From the NCBI GenBank assembly GCA_025667525.1, contig CM046878.1, forward strand, positions 518,328,274 to 518,392,273: a stretch of 64,000 nt of DNA. The letters run 5' to 3'. Made by a program: the position numbers and the translations under genes. The stretch comes from Glebionis coronaria. Its lineage: Eukaryota > Streptophyta > Magnoliopsida > Asterales > Asteraceae. Shown here piece after piece: positions 21,255 through 33,071 of the stretch. A model generated the notes under the pieces. That model saw only the letters and a program-made list of their open reading frames with translations. It was not told the origin of the DNA and ran no database searches. Position 1 is the stretch's first letter. Each line of letters opens with the position of its first letter.

Positions 21255-24200
21255 TGATGTAAGTGGATGTGTATATGTGAATTATTTGGATACGTTATAG
21301 GGTAAATTAGAAAATTACCTTTAGGAAAAAGTAATAGTCCAATATTACCAAAGACGGATTCAATTAAACACGTGGGTGAACCAAGTTCGTTGTACACGAA
21401 GATCTTATGAATTTGAGACGTTTTGTTTTGATTTGGACAATCGATTTGAATTGGTTTTCGGTTTTTAAGCTACAATTAAAATCTACAAATTTTAAGCTAT
21501 TTAAAACTATCCTAAAGTGCATGAATCGTAAACCCGCCTAATTAAAATTCTATAATTAATTAATTAAAATTCTACTTTTTTAAACTAATTTGCTTTATTA
21601 ATTACTCAAAAACCAATTCTATTTAAAATCTATTTTAAATCTACTTTTATAAAAATTAAAATTAAACTAATTAATCTATTTAAATAAAAACAAATTTTTA
21701 TTATATTTTTTTTATATATTTATTTATTTTTCTATTAACTGAAACTAACTTTTTAAAGAAAAAACTTTAATTAAAAATAAAATGAATTAAAACGTGACTA
21801 AGTTAATTAAAGTTAAACAAAGACTGCCAGCTAAATTTACCCTATATTAATGAAAGAGAAGGAAATTAAATCAAAAAGGGCAATAGCCCAGATGGTTATC
21901 ACGTTGGGTGTGTGACCAGGAGGTCACGGGTTCAAGTCCCGTGAGGGACATAATTTTGGAAATTAAAACTTTTTGACAGAACAGATGAATTAGTCTCAGG
22001 AGAGACCTTGTATAAGCTTATTATGGTTAAGCTGTTAAGGCTACAGCTTATTGAGCTTAATCAGTTAATAGAACTGATTAGCAGATTACTGGGATAACAG
22101 AACTTGCAAACTTGAAAACCAACCGAATATCAATAAACAGCAGAACTACGATTCAACAAACAGAAAGATCAAACAATCCTAACAGGCGAAATCTACTCAG
22201 AAAGCTAACAAATCCAAACTCACATTATCAGAAAGACCAAATTACAATAACAAGTAAAACTCAGATTAAAAAAAAACTCAGATCACACAGCCTTACCTTA
22301 ACAACTTTTACAGCAATAGTTTAACAGAACAAAACCTTAAACAAAATGAATTTAACTCAATCTCTATATCCTGAACATTTAAATCAGTAACAGAGAACAC
22401 CACATATATCTAGCCACGAATTAAAAAAAACCAGATTAATAGTTGAAACAATATAACCCAATATCAGTTCAATACCACAAATCATCTAGCATACGCTTCC
22501 ATAGAAATCAAACGCATTTTAAGCAGCAATTTAACTACAAAAAGTTAACAGCTACTCAGTTCTAACTAAGTTCCTCAGCTCTTTAATCGAGGTAGCAATT
22601 CGATTAGCCCTCCGCTCAGTCTCATCAGAATCATCGTCCTAGTAAACTAGCTCAGGCCAGCAGTCACAAACAAATGCAATCCAATGGCAAAAAAAAAACT
22701 AAATCATACTCCTAAAATCACTCTTTTGTTATTTTACACTTAAGTAATCAAACATAAACTAGCAACATTTCTGTAAGCCAACTCAGATTAGTGAACTTCA
22801 AACAAACTCAATACTAAAATCTTAACAAATCATCATAATTAAAACAGATTATCACAAATCCATCACACAAATGCATCAAAGTATTCTACCAGCAATTAAA
22901 GGATAATAAGAGAGTGAGCACCTTTTGACGAAACCTTTGAGATGTAGGATAGCGCTGAGCTACCTATGATCCGAACCGCAACCACCAGTCACCATTCCAC
23001 CATAACCGAAACATTATAAACATCATCACAACAGTACATTCAATCACCACAGTTATATCCGAACCAGATTATTTATACTTTCCAGTGGGGAAAGTTTTAT
23101 TCCCAATCTTTACTAATTATCTAATTCAAGCTATTAATTAGCTTAATTAAACAACTTCAATTATTATGACTAAAATAAGATTAAGAGTAATCGAAGTAAA
23201 ATAGTAATTAAAAAATGAAGACGAGATTGAAACAAACACACTTTTATTAATAATCGAAGATTGTTACAATACTTTTTTAAAAAGAAACTACAATTAATCT
23301 AATCTAATTTTACCATAATAACATTAAAAAGTAAAAAATGGGATAAAAATTACACAAGAAATTTGGGGGTATTTATAGCCCCCCAAGGGCTTTGCTGAGA
23401 GGATATCCGGATCTCATTTGGAATATTCCATCTTCATAATAGCCCTTGGATCTTCTTATTCTCCTTCTCTCTCTTTTCTGTTATGATCCAAGGATGGATA
23501 TGAGCGCACCTTCACTCGGATTGCCAGCCTGGCGTTTCTGTGCTTCTTTGTGCTTGTTGTAGGCTGAAGTGTCTCTTTTTCATTGGAGGAATAGGAGTGA
23601 TGCGTTGTCATAGCCAGTAGTAAGATGCCACGTCCCAATCTCTGCCACTCATGCCTTCCGATAACATTGGGGAATTAATTAGGAGCGCGTGTGTTAACAC
23701 ACGCTTGAAACATGAAACCCCCAATTTAATTTTACTTTTGGGTAATATGCATGGTGATTAGGGTTAAATAACAGTGACTGGTTATTTTGGTGGTGAAGGA
23801 GGTAGAAGATGCAACATAGAAAATAACGACATTATTTAATATGTGAAAAGGTATAAAAGCGAATGAGTGGTTGTGAGGCAAACGTGTTTCCTATTTGTGG
23901 TGTGTGAAGGAAAAAGTTTATTGTGTGATATGTAACGTGTAGTTTACACGTATTTACTGAAAACTTACCCTAAAGCCCATTTCCTTGATGCAACGTTTTT
24001 AATCACTTTGGGCTTGGGCTTTTTCATCCAATTTAACTTAGCAAATTGAACCATTCCAAAGACGTGTATTGTCCCATGATGTTGGGCCTTATTTGGTCCT
24101 TAACCCAATAGTAAATAAACCATTTCCAATATTGGGCTTTCAGGCCCAATAAGAAGATATGGGTCCCACTTGGCCATAAACTTGATAATTGATAAAATCC

Positions 24201-24394
24201 GATAAAGTCGAGCTCGATTTTTGGCTTCTTCGATCTTTTCCTCAATCTCGTGTCGGTTTTCGTCGGTTTTCACGAACTTGGTACCTACACACATGGAAAC
24301 AAGAAATATACAAACAAAAGGCATATTTGATACATTATGAGCATAATTTCATTGTTTTAAGCTATAAATGATATGAGTAAAAACACTCATATCA
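21255..24394 (-). repeat. 5' LTR (element sense) of the non-autonomous element
   Basis: Nearly identical to 13778-16920. It carries the same palindrome (23687-23704), TATA box (23370-23377) and tRNA-like insertion (21871-21957). The right end, TCATATCA, abuts the GAAAG target duplication at 24395. Confidence 0.93.
21871..21957 (+). repeat. tRNA-derived SINE-like insertion in an LTR, copy 2
   Basis: This copy has the same 73-base tRNA-like core (21878-21950), again flanked by GGAAATTAAA at 21861-21870 and 21958-21967. Its presence in both LTRs means the insertion happened in a progenitor element and was copied by reverse transcription. Confidence 0.6.
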
Positions 24395-24698
24395 GAAAGC
24401 ATAAACCTCATGCCTTTATCGGTTTAGAAAAAACTCTCTTCCCGAGCTCACTCCCACTAGGATGACACTTGAGTTAGCCAACTGTACCATAGCTTACTCC
24501 GTAGGTATCACGGAGGATGTGTTTGTAGGTGTGGATAAGTTTACATTTCCAGACGACTTTGTAGTGGTTGATTATGACATGGACCCTAGAGTTCCTTTGA
24601 TTGTTGGTAGACCGTTTTTGAGAACGGGTCATACTTTGATAGATGTGGCGAAGGGAGAACTAATTATGAGAGTTGAGGATGAGAAGTGTTTAAGTTAG
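24395..24698 (+). pseudogene. Athila-type protease, second half
   Basis: The frame resumes from the GAAAG duplication with codons for S-I-N-L-M-P, the residues after the protease active site in this family, meets a stop near 24428, and then continues in the frame of 24462-24698 with VPLIVGRPFLRTG, the conserved flap-distal segment of gypsy aspartic proteases. Joined with 13521-13777 it makes one protease split by the 10.6 kb insertion. Confidence 0.8.
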
Positions 24699-26040
24699 GG
24701 AAAGTGTGTGATAAGAAAGAGATTAAGGAGTCTAAACCTTGTGAGACTATTAACATAGTTGATGTGCTAGATGAGGTGTGTGATGAGCATTTTCATGACG
24801 CTTGCAAGAGTAATAGTGAAGATATGCCCCATGTTGAAACGGTGGCCTCAATTTCTCCCTCTTTAACACCTTTTAGAGAGAGTGATTTCCTCTTGGAGGA
24901 ATTTGAGTCTAACTTTCTTGGTAATGATGATTCTCCCATCAATTGGGAAGAAGATATTCTCACCATCCAAAAGTTGCTCAATGAGGACCCCTATTCCTTC
25001 ACCCATTCCACAAGAAGTAACCAATGATGATCCTTCCATAGTAAAACCTTCCATAGAGAGTCCACCTCCAATTGAACTTAAGGACCTTCCATCTCACCTA
25101 GAGTATGCTTTCTTAGAGGGCAAAGACCAATTACCCCTGATCATTGCTAAAGAGTTGAAAGAGGATGAGAAAGAGAAACTCATAGAAGTCCTTAAGAAAC
25201 ATAAGAAAGCCTTAGCATGGAAAATATCCGACATAAGGGGAATTGATCCACATTTTTGTACACACAAAATCCTTATGGAGGATGATTATAAACCCGCCAT
25301 CCGAAGCCAACGACGGGTTAACCCAAAAATCCATGAGGTCATTAAAAAGGAAGTTATCAAACTCCTTGATGTGGGCATGATTTACCCCATTTCCGACTCT
25401 CCATGGGTTAGCCCGGTACATTGTGTTCCAAAGAAGGGTGGAATCACCGTAGTAACTAATGAGAACAATGAGCTTATTCCTACGAGACTTGTTACCGGTT
25501 GGAGAGTTTGTATTGAATATAGGAAGCTCAATGAGGCTACTAGGAAAGATCACTTCCCATTACCTTTTATGGACCAAATGCTTGAACTCTTAGCGGGAAA
25601 TGAGTACTATTGCTTTCTTGATGGCTTTTCGGGTTATTTCCAAATACCCATTGACCCTAAGGATTAAGAAAACACCACATTCACTTGTCCCTACGGTACA
25701 TTTGCTTACAAGAGAATGCCTTTTGGCTTATGAATGCACCGGGGACATTTCAAAGGTGCATGATGGAAATTTTCCATGTTATGATAGAGCAAACTATGGA
25801 GGTTTTCATGGATGACTTTTCCGTCTTTGGAGATTCATTTACCTCATGTCTCACCAATTTAGAACGAATGCTTAAGCGTTGTGAGGAAACACGTTTAGTT
25901 CTTAATTGGGAGAAATGTCATTTTATGGTGAAAGAGGGAATTGTTTTGGGACACAAGATATCCAATAAGGGATTAGAAGTGGATCGAGCTAAAATTGATG
26001 TGATTACTAAGCTTCCCCACCCACTACGGTTAAAGGTGTA
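24699..26040 (+). pseudogene. Athila-type reverse transcriptase
   Basis: After an acidic linker (24686-25027) and a frameshift near 25000, the frame to 25667 has the RT approach (SPWVSPVHCVPKKGG), the fingers segment (CIEYRKLNEATRKDHFPLPF) and FLDGFSGYFQIPI. A TAA at 25665 and a frame change follow. The palm continues at 25685-26041 with NAPGTFQRCM and the catalytic FMDDFSVFGD segment, which keeps both aspartates of the YMDD box. The enzyme would copy element RNA into DNA. At least two breaks make this copy dead. Confidence 0.85.
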
Positions 26041-26604
26041 AGGAGTTTCTTAGGTCATGCGGGGTTTTATAGGCGCTTCATACAAGATTTTTCTAAGATA
26101 GCAAGACCGATGACTCATCTCTTGGAAAAAGAGGCTCCTTTCATTTTTAACCAAGAGTGTTTGGATTCATTTGAGACTCTTAAGGAGAAATTGACAAAGG
26201 CTCCCGTTTTGGTTTCTCCAAATTGGGAATTGCCTTTTGAGCTTATGTGTGACGCTAGTGATTATGCGGTGGGAGCCGTCTTAGGACAAAGAGTGAATAA
26301 TCATTTTCAACCTATACACTATGCTAGTAAAACCATGACGGGTGCACAACTTCATTATACTACCACGGAAAAAGAGTTGCTTGCTATAGTTTATGCCTTT
26401 GAGAAATTTAGACCATACCTTGTGCTATCCAAAACCATAGTGTATACGGATCATTCCGCTCTCAAGTATCTCATGACAAAGCAAGATGTTAAGACTAGGC
26501 TTTTGAGATGGGTTTTATTGCTTTAAGAGTTTAAGATAGAAATTCGAGATAAGAAAGGAGCCGAAAATTTAGCGGCGAATCACTTGAGTAGACTTGAGAA
26601 TCCT
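26041..26604 (+). pseudogene. Athila-type RNase H
   Basis: The frame at 26110-26526 carries the RT-connection and RNase H domain: the LMCDASDYAVGAVLGQ segment with its catalytic aspartate, HYTTTEKELLAIVYA with its glutamate, and YTDHSALKYL with another aspartate. A TAA at 26524 interrupts the end, where the tail encoding [11 protein letters not shown] is still readable up to about 26600. It would degrade the RNA strand during reverse transcription. Confidence 0.85.
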
Positions 26605-27974
26605 TTTCAAGGAGATTTTCCTAATAAAAAAATCAATGAATCTTTTCCATTAGAGGAGCTCATGTCTATCTCTTCTCAAGACGATGCCACCCCTTGGTTT
26701 GCGGATATATCAATCTATCTTGTGGGGAATGTGCTTATAGAGGGTCTTACTTTCCAACAAAATAAGAAGTTTCTTAAGGAAGTTAAGTACTACTTTTGGG
26801 ATGATCCTTACCTCTTTAGGCAATGTGCGGACCAAATCATTAGACGGTGTGTAGATGGGCCTGAGGCATTTAAGATTTTAGAAGCTTGTCATAAAGGACC
26901 TACGGGTGGACATTTTGGGCCCAACTATACCGCCAAGAAAGTCTTTGATTCGGGTTACTATTGGCCTAGCATTTACAAAGATGCTCAAGAGATGGTGAAA
27001 TTTTGTGATGTATGTCAAAGACAAGGAAAAATTACACAACGTGATGAGATGTCACAAAATTTTATTCAAGAGTGTGAGATTTTTGATGTGTGGGGCATAG
27101 ATTTTATGGGACCTTTTCCATCTTCTAAGGGAAACAAGTATATACTTGTAGCGGTGGATTATGTGTCAAAATGGGTTGAGGCCAAAGCCTTACCTACTAA
27201 TGATGCTAGAGTTGTTGTGAAGTTCTTGAAGCAATTGTTTGCTAGATTTGGTGTACCTCGGGCCATCATAAGTGATCGTGGTACGCACTTTTGTAATGAT
27301 CAATTCACGAGAGTTATGAAGAAATATGGGGTTAATCATAGACTTTCTACCGCGTATCATCCTTAAACCAATGGTCAAACCGAGGTCACAAATCGTGGTT
27401 TAAAGAGAATTTTGGAGAGAACGGTGGGAGAGCATCGAGCTTCTTGATCGGATAAGCTTGATGATGCTTTGTGGGCTTTTAGGACGGCCTTTAAGACACC
27501 AATTGGTTGTACCCCTTAGGCTTGTCTATGGAAAAGCATGCCACCTCCCATTCGAGTTAGAACACAAGGCTTCTTGGGCTCTCAAGTGGGATAATTTTGA
27601 TTTAAACCAAGCCGGTTCACATAGAAAGGATCAACTTAATGAAATGGATGAATTGAGAGCCAATGCCTATGAGAATTCTTTGCTTTATAAAGAGAAGACT
27701 AAAATTGCATGATGCTAAAATCAAGAACCGTGAGTTTAAAGTTGGAGAGCCGGTTCTCCTCTTTAATTCAAGGTTGAAGCTTTTTGTGGGCAAGCTTAAG
27801 TCGAGATGGTCCGGTCCATTCACTATTGCTCAAGTATTTCCATATGGAACTATTGAGTTGTCACAACCCGATGGTCCAAATTTTAAAGTGAATGGTCACC
27901 GTGTGAAGCACTATTTTGGGGAGGACATTTCCGTTGAAATGGTCCAAGAGATCCCCATTTTCCCCATGAATTAA
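26584..27974 (+). pseudogene. Athila-type integrase and C-terminal tail
   Basis: The frame 26584-27366 holds the HHCC zinc-binding region ([17 protein letters not shown] ending in CDVCQ) and the catalytic core, with the first aspartate in [10 protein letters not shown] and the second in IISDRGTHF. The third catalytic residue lies after the TAA at 27364, in the readable NGQTEV segment. More stops fall at 27446 and 27519 and a frame change near 27700. The C-terminal frame 27663-27974 has the VGEPVLLFNSRL and KSRWSGPFTI segments typical of the integrase tail. Dead by several mutations. Confidence 0.85.
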
Positions 27975-29986
27975 TTCATTGTGGGAAGATTCGAGCTAGA
28001 GACTCCTTAAATCAAGCTTGAATAACTAGGTTTAGAGTTGTTAGATCTAGAGTGTTGTAGGTTAGAAATAAGGATAGCAAATTGTTGAGAAGTGTTGGGG
28101 AGACCTTCTTTTGTCTTCATAATGTTTGTAGGGTTGCTCACTCATTTCATGCTTGGAGCTTATGTAGGAGATCCTTGTATCCGGTTCACTTCGTTACTAT
28201 TGTGATCTTTCATAGACACCTTGTGCTTTAAAAATGAATTCACTATAGTTGATCTTTCCTTAACTTGGGTTAAGCAAAGTCTATTCATTGTCATAAGTGT
28301 AGGGGAGTTTACTCCAATACTCTTAAACATTAAGGACAATGTTTATCTTAAGTGTAGGGGGGTCTTCTATCGAAGTGACCTTACCTAGAACTTGTCATTG
28401 ACTTTCATGATAACTTGGAAAATTAATCTTTCAAACATTTTTCAAGTTTTTGATCTACTTTGGCCACCAAAAATATGCATTCATAATTTTTGAATCAATC
28501 ATTTTTCAATTGCATATCACATTTGCATTGTATATATTCTTCTTTTGTTTTTCAGCAAAAATATATAAAAGGAAAAAATATAATAAAAACATGGTTTAAC
28601 AAATTTAGACTTCTTTGACATATTAGGCCCACCATGGATACTTTGACTCAACCCGAGTTTGCTTATCTTAGCATTCTATAGCTAGTATCCTTAACCATGT
28701 AGTCCTTCATTGGTCTATTAGGCTAAGCATCCACCACTCTCATTATTTGAGATTTTAAATTTGTGGAGAATGGGAAATGATAGAGTTGAAGCAAGTATAA
28801 AAGGGCTAGATAAACTTCATGATAATTACTTGTGGCTAAACCCTTCTCTTCTTTACCTCTATTTTCTTCGCATGTATATATGTTAATAAATAATCAAGAA
28901 CGGTTTTAATCGGTTTGTAATCTCTTATGCATTTTTGTCTAATCATTCATGGTTGGTATAAGTACGTCTTAAGATTCTAAGTTAGAACGTTTTATGTGTA
29001 CTAGACTTATGTCATGCTTAATATTTAGCCGGTGTTTTTCCTTTTATTCTTTTCAACCTTCTTTGTGAGGAATAAAGAAAAATAAGAGCGGCTTATGAAA
29101 AAAAAATGAGTGGCTAGAAAAAAAAAAGAAAAAAAACTAAGAAAAAAAAATAAAAATAAATAAAAATAAAAATAATAATTATACAAGACTCCCAAGAGGG
29201 GCAGTGCAGTGTTAATTATAGTAACTATTAGATTCCAATATTTCCTTGACGGGTTGCGGGGATTTAATAGTTGCTCCAATCCAATATTACCTTGACGGGT
29301 TGTGGGGTTGAAGATCCAAAGTCTCAAAAGATGGCAGATGTAAATTATTGCGTGAGTTTTATTTTTCTTTCCTTAGCGAGTGCGTAGCTACTTATTAATG
29401 CATGACATGAGGATTTTACACATAAGGCGAATGACTTATTACTCTTGAAACGGACTTATATTAATTGTGAGCGGTATTTCAAGTAATGGATGAGATGATT
29501 ACTTAGGATTAAAACCGTGCTTCCTTATTTTTGGATTTTGCATTTCTTATACTTCACGCTTTAAATAATGACAAATTTGCCCAAAAGCAATTTTCTCAAA
29601 TAATAACCGGTTCCAAATTTAATTGTCATGAATATGTTTATGCACTTTTTACTTGTGAATGCAATGATCCCATTTTAAGCTTGGTATGGGGAAAGTGAAA
29701 CTTGAGGATGATAAGTGTCCATGGTACCAAAGCCCTAATCTAAGTCATTGATTTCTTTATGAGTTATTTCCATCAAAGCCATTTCACTAAAAATCCAAAA
29801 AGATATAAATAGAATCGTTTCTTTTGCATTGCATTGTTCAAAATCAAAATCATGCATCATATAGTGTAGAGTAGTGTAGATGCATTCCATATTGGCCAAG
29901 GTGGATTAATTATGAGGAGAATGTAAATTTGTGATTTAAAATATAGCATTGCATGAGGTCATGGCAATGTTCAAGTGTAGGGGATT
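27975..29986 (+). other. Long 3' untranslated region where env-like ORFs lie in relatives
   Basis: The 2.0 kb between pol and the 3' LTR has no believable frame. Many Athila elements carry an env-like ORF in this interval; it is absent or erased here. AGTGTAGGGG-type purine motifs occur at 28294-28306, 28348-28362 and 29973-29986, the last being the functional polypurine tract. A poly-A-rich, low-complexity stretch spans 29095-29180, and a short direct repeat (CCTTGACGGGTTG) occurs near 29246 and 29290. Confidence 0.65.
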
Positions 29987-32900
29987 TGATATGAGCAAAA
30001 ACTCATAATAATTAATCAACAAATCACCCTAAAACACAAGGAAAATACCTAACTTTTGTGCTATAATACGGAATTATGTGGTATGTTTTGTGTTTGTGTA
30101 TAAATAGGTAAGAAGGATACATTTTCAAGCAAACAAGAAGAAAATCAAGCTTATTTGGATGAAAAAGACAAAGAAGGATCAAAGATGACAAGACTTTGAA
30201 GATAAGGGACCTATCTTGACAACACTCCAAAGTTGAAGGACTAAAAGTGTAAATTTGTCAAAGTTAAGATGAAAGTCAAACATGGTCAACTATTTAGTCA
30301 ACCAAGTCAAAGGGTAAAATTTATCAAGAATACAAGTGGAAGGACCATTTATGCCAAAGAAATGAAGTTCCTAGCTCAATTGTACAATCTGCCATACTTA
30401 AGGGGCGGAATTTTCCATTTTCCAAAGACAAATTGAGTTTAATACATGTGCTATTGTTTGGACCAATGAAATTGCAAAGAAAGGTTCACACGGATTGCCA
30501 ACTAGTGTGCCACCTCACTCTTTCAATAAATGCGCCACAAAGCAAACAAAAACTTCAACTATCCACTTTCAACCAATAGAAATGCGCCATGCAATAATAC
30601 ATTTATCCAATACAGATAATGATTCGTGTGCTCCTATTTCACCCAACCAAAAGATGACACGTGGCCTTCTTCTTCAACAAAGAACCCACGGACGAATTTG
30701 AGCTACACTTAATTTCAGAAGATGTTTTCTACATGAAAGTTGTTCATTTTTGAGAGAGGAACACATTGGGCACACTCAATTGAGCTCAAAGTCAATAAAT
30801 CAAAAGTCCCCAATTTATGAAGAACATGATGATGAACAATTAGCATCTTGATGACACGTGGCAATAACTTAGTGGATGGAACACGTCATCAGACCCATAA
30901 CACACTCACATTTTGTCTATAAATAGGATTGTACTCTTTCATTTTCACAAGTAGTTAATGTGTGAAATTTTCACACACATCTTCATTTTCTCTCATTCCT
31001 AGCTTCTAGTTAGTAGCTTAACAAACTCAAGAGTCTGACAAGCTTTTGAGTTAGTTAGCTTAGTTGTAACTACTTTACCAACTTTGTAACAAACTTCCTT
31101 CTTCAATCAATAAAATCCTACTTTCATCTTCTTTAATCTACTGTTCATACCTGCAATTCTGTTATCTTTGTGTTGATGTTAGCTTCTTGTGATCACAATT
31201 GATCATGATTAGCTAAGTGTTGAAGATTTGTAGCTGTTTTGATCCTGTCCTGTTCATCCAGTACCCGTTCTTGTAGATTTTGAAGTTTAATGGTTCAACA
31301 ATGATGATTATGATGATGTTAGCAGATTGATTAGTATGTGATAGTGTTAAGGTGGTGGTTAACACTATCTAGGTGGCTCAGCGCCGACCTACTCCATCGG
31401 AGGAGGCTTATGCTTCAAGGTTTCACATTTCTGAGTTTTTGTTCCACTAAACAGTATTGCCTGCTTAATTCCTAGCTAAATCTTGATTGCTTGCATGATC
31501 AAGTGTGTTTAGGTTGTATTTGAACTGATTTTGGTAATTGGATAGCTTAAGTGTAGTTTAATTCTTGATCAATAGCTTAATTCTTGTTCCTGTTATCAGA
31601 TTTTCAGTCATACTTTGCCTTATTGTGCATTTTGAGTTCTAGCAAGTATAACTGTTTGAATTTGGTTCCTTTTCACTTCACTTTGATTAACAAACTTAGT
31701 CTGATATTTCAATTTGTTCAGAATAACCATTTGTTCAAGTTCCTTTCATAAAAGTTGGTTATATTTCAGTTACTAGTGTTTGGCATTAGCTGCATCATAG
31801 TGAAAAGTGTTGTTAAACTGAGAAAACTTAAGTGATTCACTCTCATTCAGTCATAGCAAAAGGTTTTAAATAGCTTTCAAGTCAAATTTTAAGTTAAAAA
31901 GGCAATTGGTCACAAAAAAGTATGGGTCAGTTTTTAGTTTAACTAGTTCATAAAAAGTTCTTGATTTGATTTGCTTGGCATTTCTTCATTCCTGGATGAA
32001 ATTGATTCAAACCAACTCTCAGTTGTCCATTAACATCTGAACTTTAAGCTCTTTCAAGGAATTTATACAGTTTTCTAATTCACAAGAGAAATAAGCAATT
32101 CATTAAGCTGTTGAGATAAGTGAAGTTTCTGTAATATTGTGCTTAACTGATTTCTTAAAACTGCATTTCCACTTCATAAACCTTCTAGTTTTCTTCCACA
32201 TTTGTGTTTAGTAAGTGTTCCTGAAGAGATCTGGAAATTTTCAGCTTTTCCAAAAATTGGTCAAACTTTGGTCAAATAAGCTTAATTTAGCTTATTTCCA
32301 TTTTCCAAATTCATTACTGGATCATTTTCAATTCTAAAAGACATTCCATGCTCCTTATGGCTTGATAAACAAGTTTTAACAAGAAAATTAGATTGTGCAC
32401 GTCTAGCTTATTAGATAGCTTAATTGTGGCTTATTAGAATTAGCTTATTTGAGATTTACTGAATTTCAGACTTAATCCTTTTACAAGCCTAGGTAAAATG
32501 GAGTTTTAAGCTTTTTGCAAGTTACTAGAGCTTATTTGGTTCACTAGATTGCTTAAACGAGCTTATTCATCATCCTAGCCCGTTTTTGATAAAAAGTCAC
32601 ATAAAATTGCATTTTGGTCCTCAAGTTTTTTAATTGATTGCAAAGATGGCTAATCTTCCACTAAACTAGGGTTTGCATATATTCAGTCCTTGTATTTTTC
32701 AAAACTTTACAAATTCAGTTAGGCAGTTTCACAATTTGTTAGAATTAGTTACTAGTTTGTTACATTTGCATAGTTAGTCCTTGTAGTTAACTGAATTTAC
32801 ATTTCAATCATATTAGTTTTAAGATTTTACATTTTAAGCACTTTAATTTCATAGATTTACAATTTTGTCCTTATTTGAATAGAAATTGGTATTTGACTAA

Positions 32901-33071
32901 TTGTTTTACGGATATGTAGTTAATATTTTGCAATTTTTTTACTTGATTGTTCAATTAGACATAGAAAAGCCAAATAACCTTACCAACAAAAAACGATCAT
33001 AAACCCGATTTTGTTAGGACTTTCAATTGGTTAAGAATCGAGAAAACGAACTTCAATTATACACAATTTCA
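29987..33071 (+). repeat. 3' LTR of the Athila-like element
   Basis: The partner of 7766-10849. It keeps two copies of GATGACACGTGGC (30653 and 30850) and the TATA box at 30918-30926. The right end TTTCA is followed by the target duplication CTCAT. Confidence 0.92.

Larger units (their letters stand above)
13778..24394 (-). mobile_element. Young non-autonomous Athila-related LTR retrotransposon
   Basis: This 10,617-bp element has LTRs of 3143 bp (13778-16920) and 3140 bp (21255-24394), a target duplication GAAAG at 13773-13777 and 24395-24399, a minus-strand primer-binding site at 21231-21247 and a polypurine tract next to the left LTR. Its only long frame is the 743-residue ORF at 18851-21082; gag and pol are absent. 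By eye the LTRs differ by about a dozen substitutions plus a few homopolymer indels in 3.1 kb, so insertion was recent. LTR termini and primer-binding site match those of the Athila-like element it sits in. Confidence 0.93.
7766..33071 (+). mobile_element. Athila-like Ty3/gypsy retrotransposon with a nested insertion
   Basis: A complete but mutated gypsy element. It has LTRs of 3084 and 3085 bp starting TGATATGAG and ending TTTCA, a TGGCGCC-type primer-binding site at 10852, gag, protease, reverse transcriptase, RNase H and integrase in gypsy order, a long 3' untranslated region and a polypurine tract at 29973-29986. The 5-bp target duplication CTCAT is present at 7761-7765 and 33072-33076. 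A 10.6 kb minus-strand element is inserted at 13778-24394. Gag sequence, long LTRs and primer-binding site point to the Athila branch. Stops and frameshifts throughout mean it no longer makes its own proteins. Confidence 0.9.

Noticed and set aside
29095..29327. 100-residue minus-strand frame
   Set aside because: It is translated largely from the A-rich low-complexity stretch, giving Phe/Leu runs without meaning.
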